Positions 14,989-23,182 of a stretch of DNA of 24,259 nt are shown piece after piece. Numbering within the stretch: the stretch's first letter is position 1; each line of letters opens with the position of its first letter. The notes under the pieces were generated by a model. That model saw only the letters and a program-made list of their open reading frames with translations. It had not been told where the DNA came from and did not search any database. Source of the DNA: Calditrichota bacterium (GTDB lineage Bacteria; Zixibacteria; MSB-5A5; GN15; FEB-12); assembly GCA_008501655.1 (NCBI GenBank), contig QQUK01000340.1, positions 1 to 24,259 of the forward strand. The letters are read 5' to 3'. Position numbers and translations under genes: made by a program.

Positions 14989-15035
14989 GTAGGTCGGGTT
15001 CGCTAAAGTAAGCGACAGCGCACGAAGAACCCAAC
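14989..15035. repeat. GTAGGTCGGGTTC palindromic repeat, copy B
   Basis: Same element as 14894-14939 with one inserted base and two or three substitutions; the outer stem keeps one G-U pair. It ends 17 bases before the helicase start, so it lies in the mRNA leader next to the ribosome site (AAAGGGG at 15040-15045). Confidence 0.8.
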
Positions 15036-15052
15036 AAAGAAAGGGGCTGGAT

Positions 15053-17758
15053 ATGAAAGTGGGCGAATTAGAAAGGTTTGGCATTCCGGTGCAGATAACA
15101 GAGCGCTGGAAAAAAAGACAGGGTGAATCACTTTTGCCGATTCAGCAGAAAGCGATTCGCAAAAAACTGCTCGGACAGCCGGGCGGAGAACGGAAACAAA
15201 AGGAGCAAAATATGATTATCTCAGCACCGACTTCATCGGGCAAATCATTCTGCGCCGAGATAGCCGCTCTCCATGCTTTGACCGCACGCCGCAAGGTTGT
15301 CATGCTCTTTCCGCTCAAATCACTCGCAGAGCAGACCTATCAGCTCCTGAGAGAGACCTACGACTCACTCGGCATCAAAATCATTATCGTCACCTCCGAT
15401 CATCCTGAAAACGACCATGCTTTTGCATCCTCCGATTTCCAGATTGCCGTCTGTATATATGAAAAATTCGATCTCTTTTTAACCAATTCCCTCGACCGCT
15501 TAAAAACAATCGGGCTGATTGTTGTCGATGAAATCCAGACAATCGCTGAGCCGGGCAGAGGAGCGACTCTGGAACGGCTGCTGACCAAAATAAAAAGCTC
15601 TGTTTACACTCCTAAAATCGTCGGGCTCTCCGCTGTAATCGGTGATGACAGTTCATCGGCAGGAAAACTTGCCGAATGGCTCAATGCTTCTCTCGTCGAA
15701 GAGCAAAGCCGTCCGGTCGACCTGATTCGCGGGGTTGCCGCAGGCGGTCTCTACAAATTCCGCTCATTCAATAACGGTGATGACGGTGAGGAACCGTTTG
15801 CCGTTGTCGAGGCGGGCGATGACCCTTTTAACGTTTTTGCCGAACAGCTCAAAGCATCAGATAGCTCGACCCTTATCTTTTTGAAATCACGTATGGAAAC
15901 AGTCGATGCTGCTTTCCGTTTGGCAGCCTCGGTCAGCTGGCCGGAAGCAAAAGATGCTTTATCGCAACTTGCCGATGAAGAGCCGTCATTTCTGATTCGT
16001 TCGCTCCGGCAGGCGCTCGGTCGCGGGGTTGCCTTCCATAACTCCGACCTGACTCCTCAGCAAAGAAAAATCATAGAAAATGCTTTTATTGGTAAAGAGG
16101 TTAAGGCTTTATTCTCAACCACTACTTTAGCTATGGGGGTAAACCTCTCAGCCGACAATGTCTATCTTGAGACAGTCAAATATAGTTCGGGCAGATATCA
16201 GAGTCGACCATCTTTGGTCCCCGTCAGCCGGGCGGAATTCGACAATATGACCGGGCGGGCCGGACGATATCAGACGACCCAAAAAGAACAGATCGGCAAA
16301 GCGGTCATTCTTGCCGAATCCGAATTCGACCGGGATATCCTCTGGCAGAATTATATCGACTCCTATGACGCCGACCGGATAACATCGGTCTTTGACAGTC
16401 AGCCGTTTGCCGATTGGCTGCTTGATATGATTGCCTGCGGTCTGCTGAAAAGCCGGGATAAAGATGCCGTTCTCAAACTCTATGGAAAAACACTGGCATC
16501 ATTGACAGCTAACCTGTCTGTCAAAGAGCAGATTGAGCCGGCCTTTGAACTTTTGGAATCACTCGGCTTCATACAGACATCACCTGAATTTGCCCTGACC
16601 GAGCTTGGGCGGGCTGTCTCCGGATGCGGACTTGCCGTTGCCGAGTCGGCATACTACACCCGTAACCTGCTTGAAAATTTTCCGCATTCCGAAATAGGCT
16701 GGCTGACCTTTGTCCTGAGTGCAACCGGATGGAATCTGCCGCCTTCGATTCTTTCCCGTTACGAACAGAGCAATAATCTCCCGCTCAAGATGTTCTTCAG
16801 TCAGTATGAATATTCTGCCGATGAGTTGAGACTTTTATTAGGGGAGAAGCTTTCGTCCAAACCGCTCTCTTACCGGCAGTCAGCATCGCTGAAAGCACTG
16901 CTGCTGCTTGAAGCATGGCGGTCGCTTGTCCCCCTTGAACGGCTGGAGGAGCAATTCCAGATGCATCTCGGGCAGATACGCTATCTTGGAGAAACAGTCG
17001 CTCATCTGCTGTCGGCTGTTGCCGAACTGGCGGCATCGCTGGACAGGGATACGGAAGTAAAACAGCAGCTTGCTCAGATAGCTTTTTCCGTCCGCTTTGG
17101 TCTGCCGTACGAATTCAAATCGATACATCGATATTTCGGGGCTTTTCTGAACCGCAAAGATTATGCGGCTTTACAAAATGCAGGGGTGTTTACCATAGAG
17201 GAATTCTGCCGGCTCGACCAAACAGAGTTGAATCTGTTTTTTGCCGGAAAAGATAAAGTGATGAATATCAATGAAAAAATAAAACAAATTAAAGAGGAGG
17301 TTCACGTGGATCCAAGAACCAATAACGCCCTGATGAATGAATCCGGTCTCGCATCGATGCTGTTTGCCGAACCGGAAATGATTGAAATTGACGGAAGCTA
17401 TGACCGCGAACGCTATCTGGTCAAAATCAACGGTTTCCCGGTACGTCTGACCGGTAAATCATTTAAGTATTTTGTCAAACTCGCCTGGTCACGCCTCAAT
17501 GGTGAATCCGGATGGATTTACAAAGAGGAGATCGAACACGGCTTCAATCAGGCCCGCTATCTCTACCGGATGAAAGGGGAGATCGGCAGCGGACTCAACA
17601 GCAACTGGTCGATATTTGAAAACAACCGGCTCGGCTATTATCGCCTCAATGCCGAACCGTCAAAGATTAAAATCAATATCGAAAATCTCAGAAACCATCC
17701 TGACTTTGAAATCAGAGAGATGGTTGAGCAAAAGATGTCAGAGAAACGGGTTAATTAA
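15053..17758 (+). CDS. Ski2/Hel308-like superfamily 2 helicase with C-terminal winged helix
   Basis: 901 residues. Motor motifs in order: motif I SAPTSSGKS (57-65), Walker B DEIQ (159-162, instead of DExH), motif III SAV (193-195), motif V STTTLAMGVNLSA, and motif VI GRAGR (401-405). The motif V/VI style is that of Ski2-like enzymes such as Hel308/HelQ, which unwind forked or damaged DNA. Beyond the motor come a helical region and a helix-hairpin-like segment (about 704-745, AGVFTIEEFCRLDQTEL). A winged helix follows at about 785-866 (FPVRLTGKSFKYFVKLAW ... NNRLGYYRLN), close to the OmpR-type DNA-binding plan. The gene follows the LexA-like promoter and zinc-ribbon gene, so damage-induced repair or defence is the likely role. 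One hand-counted stretch has 33 of 60 G+C, against 23 of 60 in lon, hinting at transfer. Confidence 0.85.
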   Translation: MKVGELERFGIPVQITERWKKRQGESLLPIQQKAIRKKLLGQPGGERKQKEQNMIISAPTSSGKSFCAEIAALHALTARRKVVMLFPLKSLAEQTYQLLRETYDSLGIKIIIVTSDHPENDHAFASSDFQIAVCIYEKFDLFLTNSLDRLKTIGLIVVDEIQTIAEPGRGATLERLLTKIKSSVYTPKIVGLSAVIGDDSSSAGKLAEWLNASLVEEQSRPVDLIRGVAAGGLYKFRSFNNGDDGEEPFAVVEAGDDPFNVFAEQLKASDSSTLIFLKSRMETVDAAFRLAASVSWPEAKDALSQLADEEPSFLIRSLRQALGRGVAFHNSDLTPQQRKIIENAFIGKEVKALFSTTTLAMGVNLSADNVYLETVKYSSGRYQSRPSLVPVSRAEFDNMTGRAGRYQTTQKEQIGKAVILAESEFDRDILWQNYIDSYDADRITSVFDSQPFADWLLDMIACGLLKSRDKDAVLKLYGKTLASLTANLSVKEQIEPAFELLESLGFIQTSPEFALTELGRAVSGCGLAVAESAYYTRNLLENFPHSEIGWLTFVLSATGWNLPPSILSRYEQSNNLPLKMFFSQYEYSADELRLLLGEKLSSKPLSYRQSASLKALLLLEAWRSLVPLERLEEQFQMHLGQIRYLGETVAHLLSAVAELAASLDRDTEVKQQLAQIAFSVRFGLPYEFKSIHRYFGAFLNRKDYAALQNAGVFTIEEFCRLDQTELNLFFAGKDKVMNINEKIKQIKEEVHVDPRTNNALMNESGLASMLFAEPEMIEIDGSYDRERYLVKINGFPVRLTGKSFKYFVKLAWSRLNGESGWIYKEEIEHGFNQARYLYRMKGEIGSGLNSNWSIFENNRLGYYRLNAEPSKIKINIENLRNHPDFEIREMVEQKMSEKRVN
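17294..17308 (+). promoter_or_regulatory. Internal ribosome site and GTG start within the helicase gene
   Basis: GAGGAGG (17294-17300), five bases, then GTG (17306-17308) in the helicase frame (residue 752). It sits in the linker between the helix-hairpin-like segment and the winged helix, and would yield a separate protein of 150 residues containing the winged helix. The site is visible; its use is inferred. Confidence 0.4.
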
Positions 17759-17796
17759 ACGCGCAAAAAAACATCCCACTATTCTTACTTTCCACC

Positions 17797-17827
17797 AAAA
17801 AGTCGCCCTGCAATGGGGCGGCTTTTT
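17797..17827 (+). terminator. Rho-independent terminator after the helicase
   Basis: AAAAAGTCGCCC (17797-17808) pairs with GGGCGGCTTTTT (17816-17827), with one G-U pair, and ends in a T-run. It closes the zinc-ribbon/helicase unit. The remaining bases up to lon are AT-rich with only a lone TATAAA (17890-17895). Confidence 0.85.
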
Positions 17828-17974
17828 AAAATTTATAGAAACTAAATAAAAACTCTGTTTTTTATGTTTTAAAAGATAATCCTGAAGTGTATAAAGAATA
17901 AAGATATGAATAATTTTACCGCTGATATTCAGCAAATGAAAGTTAAGCCGATAATCAATAAATGACGGTGAAAT

Positions 17975-20467
17975 ATGATTATTAAAAGCAAAAAAAAGCT
18001 CCAGTTTGAGATATCAGACAAGCAATCTGTATATCCTGTTTTACCTTTGCAGACAGGTATCTTATTCCCCGGTACTATGATTACCATTCAGATCGGGCGG
18101 AAAGAAAATCTGGAGTTAATAAACAAATGTAACCGGACATCGAGAAAATTTATCGCAGCATATTCTCCTCATAACGGGAAAAAATTCGAGGAAATAGCCC
18201 CTATCCATCAGGTTGGTGTTCTTGCTGTGGTTAGGGATGTCCGCCCCGGAGCTGGAAGATCAGTCGTTGCCACCATTGAAGGCTTAAAGCGGATAGCTTT
18301 GAACGAGGTTATCCAGACAGCTCCATTTGTGACAGCCTCGGCTGTTCAGCTTTTACCGTCCAAACGGCTGCCTAAAAATTTAAAAGATACAATGGATGAG
18401 GTAATTTCTACGGTCGAGGAAATCACCAATCTCGACCCGACTCTTTCACAGGAGCATCTCAGGGTATTGAAAATGTCATTTGAAGACCCATCCCTGATGG
18501 CTGATACTACCGCCAATCTATTCCGCTTATCTCTTGAGTCACAGCAGGAATTGTTGGAAACAATAGACTTGCCGACGAGATTTAAACTGTTACTTCAATT
18601 CCTTAACTCAGAACTCAATCAGGTCGCGACAGTTCATCGAATAAATACTAATGTTGAAAAATCTTTGGAAGATGAAAAAGAAAAGCAATATCTCCGTCAG
18701 CAACTCCATGAAATTAAAAAGTTATTAGGGGAAGATTTTGCCGAAGAGGAAGAAGCTAAAAGGTATAAGAAAAAAGTAAAATCAATGTCCCAGCTTCCTC
18801 AGGAAGTTATAGCCAGGGCAAATATCGAAGCTGACCGGCTTGTTAATCTCTCTACTGCTTCTGCTGAATATGGGGTTACAAAGAATTATCTCGACTGGTT
18901 ATTAGGTTTACCCTGGAATAAAAGTAATCCGGAAGATTATAAGATTGAAGAAGTCGAAAAAATCCTCACAACCGAATATTACGGTCCCAAACTGCTAAAA
19001 GAACAGATTCTTCAGCGTCTTACTGTCCGCAAACATCTTGGCGGTATCAATGAAGGCCCGACCCTCTGTTTAGTCGGTGCTCCGGGAACAGGAAAAGCTG
19101 CTATTGGAAAAGCTATCGCTAAAGCACTCGGAAAAGATTTTGTTCGTGTCTCTGTTGGAGGAATATCAGATGTCAGCGAACTCAAAGGTACCCCGAGAAC
19201 ATTTTTAGGCGCATTACCGGGTAAAATTATCAGAGCTTTACGGGATGCCGGAACCTCCGATCCTGTTATGCTGATTGAAGACATTGATTATTTTAATATA
19301 GAAAATGATTCTGCGGTCAATATGGCTTTACTTGAGGTTGTCGATAACCGTCTCAATAGCCGGTTCCTTGATAATTATATAGGTGTACCGTTTGATTTAA
19401 GCAAAGTCCTTTTTATCTGTTCTGTCAGAGCTTTCGAAGATATACCGGAACAGTTTCTCTCAAGATTTGAACTTATGGAATTGCCCGGATATATTGAAAG
19501 GGAAAAAATTGTCATTACCAAACGGTATATCATACCAAAACTGCTAAAAAAACATGGCTTAACCAAAGCTGAATTCAACCTGTCTGACAAGATTTTAGCT
19601 AATATCATCAACACATATACACAGGAAGCAGGACTTCTTGGGCTTTCTCAATTGCTTGATAAGATATTCCGGAAAGTTTTACTTGAGAAAGTTACCCGTA
19701 AAAAGAAGAAATGGTCTTTAACGGACAAAAATCTCGATAGCTATCTCGGTCAATCGTACTTCATCCCCGAAAAAGCTGAAAAAGATCCGGAAATCGGTAT
19801 TGCTGCCGGTCTTGCCTGGACCGGTGCAGGTGGAGATTTGATGTTTATCGAAGGAATAAAAATGAGAGGGGAAGGCTTGATTCAATCGACCGGCTCACTG
19901 GGTGAAGTCATGAAAGAGTCGATTCAAGCAGCTCATTCTTACGTCCGCTCAAAAGCTGATGTATTGGGGATAGATATTAATGACTTTAACGAATTTGATA
20001 TTCATATACATTTCCCGTCAGGAGCCATTCCAAAAGATGGACCATCAGCCGGTGTAACCGTATCTTTGGTTTTGGCATCAATCCTCTCCGAACGTCCGAT
20101 TCGAAATGATATAGCTATGACCGGAGAAGTCACACTGCGCGGTAAAGTATTACCGGTCGGTGGTATCAAAGAAAAAGTATCCGCCGCTTATCGTGCCGGA
20201 ATCTATCATGTTGCTATACCAAAAGAGAATAAAAAAGATATCAAAGACCTCCCAAGAGAGATATTACGAAAAACTAAGATTTCATATCTTGAAAAAGTAG
20301 ATGATTTGTTTAAACTCTGTTTACTTGATTTCACTCCATCAGCTTTCACACTTGAAAAAATCTTTGCCGAGGAAATAAAAAAAGCAAAAAAGAAAACAAC
20401 TTCTGCTAAACGAAAAGCAAATCCAAAAAGTAAATCTCAAGCTGCCAAAAAGAAATCCTCCAAATAA
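17975..20467 (+). CDS. lon: Lon-type AAA+ protease with altered ATPase residues and a basic tail
   Basis: 830 residues with the full Lon plan: N-terminal substrate domain (VYPVLPLQTGILFPGTM), coiled coil (YLRQQLHEIKKLLGED), AAA+ module and Ser-Lys peptidase. The peptidase is intact: S691 in PKDGPSAG and K734 in GGIKEK, 43 residues apart as in E. coli. The motor is not standard. Walker A is GAPGTGKA (368-375), with Ala for Thr/Ser after K374. Walker B reads ED (E435-D436) where Lon has DE. The sensor-1 Asn is R485 and the sensor-2 Arg is L555. The arginine finger R497 stays. The last ~35 residues are Lys/Ser-rich (KKAKKKTTSAKRKANPK ...), suited to nucleic acid. It may be a paralogue beside a normal Lon elsewhere. 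The symbol marks the family only. Confidence 0.88.
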   Translation: MIIKSKKKLQFEISDKQSVYPVLPLQTGILFPGTMITIQIGRKENLELINKCNRTSRKFIAAYSPHNGKKFEEIAPIHQVGVLAVVRDVRPGAGRSVVATIEGLKRIALNEVIQTAPFVTASAVQLLPSKRLPKNLKDTMDEVISTVEEITNLDPTLSQEHLRVLKMSFEDPSLMADTTANLFRLSLESQQELLETIDLPTRFKLLLQFLNSELNQVATVHRINTNVEKSLEDEKEKQYLRQQLHEIKKLLGEDFAEEEEAKRYKKKVKSMSQLPQEVIARANIEADRLVNLSTASAEYGVTKNYLDWLLGLPWNKSNPEDYKIEEVEKILTTEYYGPKLLKEQILQRLTVRKHLGGINEGPTLCLVGAPGTGKAAIGKAIAKALGKDFVRVSVGGISDVSELKGTPRTFLGALPGKIIRALRDAGTSDPVMLIEDIDYFNIENDSAVNMALLEVVDNRLNSRFLDNYIGVPFDLSKVLFICSVRAFEDIPEQFLSRFELMELPGYIEREKIVITKRYIIPKLLKKHGLTKAEFNLSDKILANIINTYTQEAGLLGLSQLLDKIFRKVLLEKVTRKKKKWSLTDKNLDSYLGQSYFIPEKAEKDPEIGIAAGLAWTGAGGDLMFIEGIKMRGEGLIQSTGSLGEVMKESIQAAHSYVRSKADVLGIDINDFNEFDIHIHFPSGAIPKDGPSAGVTVSLVLASILSERPIRNDIAMTGEVTLRGKVLPVGGIKEKVSAAYRAGIYHVAIPKENKKDIKDLPREILRKTKISYLEKVDDLFKLCLLDFTPSAFTLEKIFAEEIKKAKKKTTSAKRKANPKSKSQAAKKKSSK

Positions 20468-20493
20468 TTAACCTTTTCCTGACATTAAAATCC

Positions 20494-20523
20494 TTGACAT
20501 CAGTAGCATTTAACGATTATCTT
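20494..20523 (+). promoter_or_regulatory. Candidate promoter of the BACON/dockerin gene
   Basis: TTGACA (20494-20499), 18 bases, TATCTT (20518-20523). This gives a leader of about 155 bases with a small GTGGT/ACCAC hairpin at 20531-20547 and otherwise AT-rich sequence. Confidence 0.45.
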
Positions 20524-20685
20524 GAAAATAGTGGTGTGCGTAACCACAATTTCAAAATGGACGAAAAATCGTAAAGTAAAACTAAATAGACTCATTTGAT
20601 ACTTTATACATCATGTAGGAAGTAATAAAATGATTATATCAGTGAGAGAAATATTAATCTAAATAAACGCATGGAGGCATGTTGT

Positions 20686-23007
20686 ATGAAAAAAGTAGTA
20701 TTATGCATGATCGCATTCGTATTACTTCTTTTCGGTAATAACATTTTTGCACAGTCAATTTATTTGGAATCGGTAAATGGATCAGCTCCTAATGATACAT
20801 TGCCGGTAAATCAGTCAATTGTGTTTGGTCTGCATATCACCGGAACAGCCAGTACGTATGCTGGTATGTCAAATGGTTTTCGGGTGTATTCACCGGAAGG
20901 AGCTACATGGACAGCTATGACCGGGGATACATTACCATTAGGCTGGGAAACCTGGTTTGACTTAACTTTTGCTATAAATGAATTTTCTACAGGTTCAGGA
21001 GCTGATACTGTAGGTTTTGGCGGAGCAAAATTGTTTAGTACCGGATTACCTGCGAATTTTGATCAACTTTCATATGAAATTACAATCGGGCCGATTGACC
21101 CGAGTTACCATAAAGATAATATCTGTCTTGACTCATCCTTTTATCAGCCGACTGGAGTATGGAAATGGGCAGGACCGGAAGCATTCGCAACCTGGGATGG
21201 TCCCCATTGCTTTGTGGTTATCGACCCGTCTGCACCAACGGATCCATCGAATATTGTCTTAAGTACCGATTCACTATATTTTTCGGCAAGTGAAGGTGGA
21301 GTTAACCCGGCACCTCAGACTTTTGATATTCTTACCGATCTTGACCCGTTTAATTTTACTTTAAACGAATCAGCAAGCTGGTTTTTCCCGTCACCGGTTA
21401 TTGGTACGACCCCTCAAACAATTGATGTAAATATCAATACACTCGGACTTACCGAAGGTGTGTATGTCGACTCAATTGAAGTTGTTGCCCCGGTAACTGA
21501 TAATTCACCACAGTGGGTTGTCATTGTTCTTGAGATTCTTCCGCCTCCACCGACAATAGCAGTCGATGTTACCGACCTGTTGTTTAATGCTGTGGCCGGA
21601 GAAGCAAATCCTGCAGATAAATTTTTTAATATCGCAAATATCGGTGGGGGAGACTTAAACTGGACAGTATCAAATTCACAAAGTTGGTTGTCTCTGACAC
21701 CGACATCAGGTACAAATTCTGACTCAGTAACAGTATCAATTGATATTACCGGTCTTGGATTTAATGATTATTATGACACCATAATCGTATCCGATCCGGC
21801 AGCAACAAATGACCCGGTAGAAATTCCGGTTCTGCTCTCTGTCGGTTCTGACTTACCTCTTATTGAAGTTGATTCACTGTTTAATTATATTATTGTTCCG
21901 AGTGGTCTGACATCAATACCGAATCGTGATATATATGTATATAATGGCGGTGCCGGAGCGATGTCGTTTACGACTTCTGAAAACTCTACAAGGATATTTA
22001 CGGTAACTCCGTCTTCAGGAAATGCACCTCAAACAGTTTCAGTCGGATTTAAAATTTCCGGTGGTGTACCGGGTGTTGATTATTTCGATACATTATGGGT
22101 AAGTTCCCCGGAAGCACTGAACTCACCGGTTCCGGTTGTCTTTCAGTTCCATTATATAGATACTCCGGCTCAGATAATCTTAAATCGTGACACCGTTCAG
22201 TTGAATGTTTTTGAGTGTTCTCAGGGAATTACAAATGTGCTGGTTCAGGATTACTTCAGTATAAGCAATGTCTCAGGTGGTGAACCATATACATTTGATT
22301 TAGATTTTGAATCGGATTATGTCACTGTTGAGACTGAATTCGGACAGTTACCTGAATTTGTCTCTGTAGTAGCAAAATACCCTGAACTTCCTCTGGGTAC
22401 ATATTATGACACAATTACAATAACCGCGGTGAATGCTATCAATTCTCCTCAATCAGTTATTGTAAAATATAATGTCATTGAAGGACTTCAGGATCCCCAG
22501 ATAAATCTCTCCTCAACCAATTACATAATTCCTACAATGGAGAATGAGGGACCCGTACCGGGAGCAGTGCTTAAAGTTAACAATACATTCGGTGGTTGTA
22601 TGGAATGGGATTTAACAAGTATTCCACCATTCATGTATCCCGATATCAGTTCCGGTAATGTTCCGGGAGTTGTCGGTTTTAATATACATGCATCCGGCTT
22701 CCCCTTCGGACAATATGCCGATACATTTTATGTAGAAGCACCGGGAGCTATTAACAACCCCAGAGCAGTGACAATCACGATGAAAGTCTGGAAGTTCCGC
22801 GGTGATTTTAACTATGATGCAACCCTGAATATCGCAGATCTCGTCGCTTTTGTTGATTATTCATTCGGTTCCGGTGCTGGACCTGCACCTGAATGGCGGG
22901 TAGGGGATGTCAATTGTGACCATTTAGTCAATATCGCTGATATTGTGTATATGGTAGATTATATGTTCAATAGTGGTCCGATTCCTTGCGGAAATCCGTT
23001 TAAATAA
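20686..23007 (+). CDS. Secreted multi-domain BACON-like protein with dockerin tail
   Basis: 773 residues from ATG 20686, preceded by GGAGG at 20673-20677; an in-frame ATG at 20671 overlaps that site and is rejected. A signal peptide (1-23, ending NNIFAQ) is followed by a beta-rich N-terminal domain of about 165 residues. About five Ig-like repeats of roughly 95-100 residues follow, with BACON-type features: NIGGGDLNWTVSNSQSWLSL, TPTSGTNSDSVTVSI, GLGFNDYYDTIIVSDPAATN and equivalent lines in the others. The chain ends in a dockerin pair (GDFNYDATLNIADLVAFVDY and GDVNCDHLVNIADIVYMVDY). BACON modules often bind glycans or mucins, or act as spacers. The dockerin matches that of the LVIVD protein. 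It is probably a cell-surface or secreted adhesin/scaffold. Confidence 0.82.
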   Translation: MKKVVLCMIAFVLLLFGNNIFAQSIYLESVNGSAPNDTLPVNQSIVFGLHITGTASTYAGMSNGFRVYSPEGATWTAMTGDTLPLGWETWFDLTFAINEFSTGSGADTVGFGGAKLFSTGLPANFDQLSYEITIGPIDPSYHKDNICLDSSFYQPTGVWKWAGPEAFATWDGPHCFVVIDPSAPTDPSNIVLSTDSLYFSASEGGVNPAPQTFDILTDLDPFNFTLNESASWFFPSPVIGTTPQTIDVNINTLGLTEGVYVDSIEVVAPVTDNSPQWVVIVLEILPPPPTIAVDVTDLLFNAVAGEANPADKFFNIANIGGGDLNWTVSNSQSWLSLTPTSGTNSDSVTVSIDITGLGFNDYYDTIIVSDPAATNDPVEIPVLLSVGSDLPLIEVDSLFNYIIVPSGLTSIPNRDIYVYNGGAGAMSFTTSENSTRIFTVTPSSGNAPQTVSVGFKISGGVPGVDYFDTLWVSSPEALNSPVPVVFQFHYIDTPAQIILNRDTVQLNVFECSQGITNVLVQDYFSISNVSGGEPYTFDLDFESDYVTVETEFGQLPEFVSVVAKYPELPLGTYYDTITITAVNAINSPQSVIVKYNVIEGLQDPQINLSSTNYIIPTMENEGPVPGAVLKVNNTFGGCMEWDLTSIPPFMYPDISSGNVPGVVGFNIHASGFPFGQYADTFYVEAPGAINNPRAVTITMKVWKFRGDFNYDATLNIADLVAFVDYSFGSGAGPAPEWRVGDVNCDHLVNIADIVYMVDYMFNSGPIPCGNPFK

Positions 23008-23030
23008 CAAAATATATAACTATATATATT

Positions 23031-23065
23031 ACGCCGATTGGAAGCTTCCAATCGGCGTTTTTTTT
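23031..23065 (+). terminator. Rho-independent terminator
   Basis: A perfect palindrome, ACGCCGATTGGAAG (23031-23044) with CTTCCAATCGGCGT (23045-23058), is followed by a run of Ts to 23065. It ends the BACON/dockerin unit. Confidence 0.92.
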
Positions 23066-23079
23066 GCTGTTTAAATATC

Positions 23080-23107
23080 TTGACAAATAGGTAAAATAGT
23101 CTACTAT
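23080..23107 (+). promoter_or_regulatory. Candidate promoter of the M1 peptidase gene
   Basis: TTGACA (23080-23085), 16 bases, TACTAT (23102-23107) in an AT-rich stretch. It implies a leader of about 70 bases. Confidence 0.5.
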
Positions 23108-23182
23108 ATAAGTAGGAATTAGCTAAGTACTTACCATAATCTATAATTTAGAGAAGATTCTATTACGACTTCCGGAGGTCAT

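Noticed and set aside
14372..15035. A CRISPR array, because of repeated palindromes at regular-looking distances
   Set aside because: The repeats belong to different types, are not evenly spaced, there are no spacers of constant length and no cas genes.
14749..15084. Minus-strand open frames of 68-111 codons through the repeat cluster
   Set aside because: They are translations of the palindromic repeats (repeated LRALPLT / GSSCAVAYF-like phrases) and overlap the helicase start; no ribosome site.
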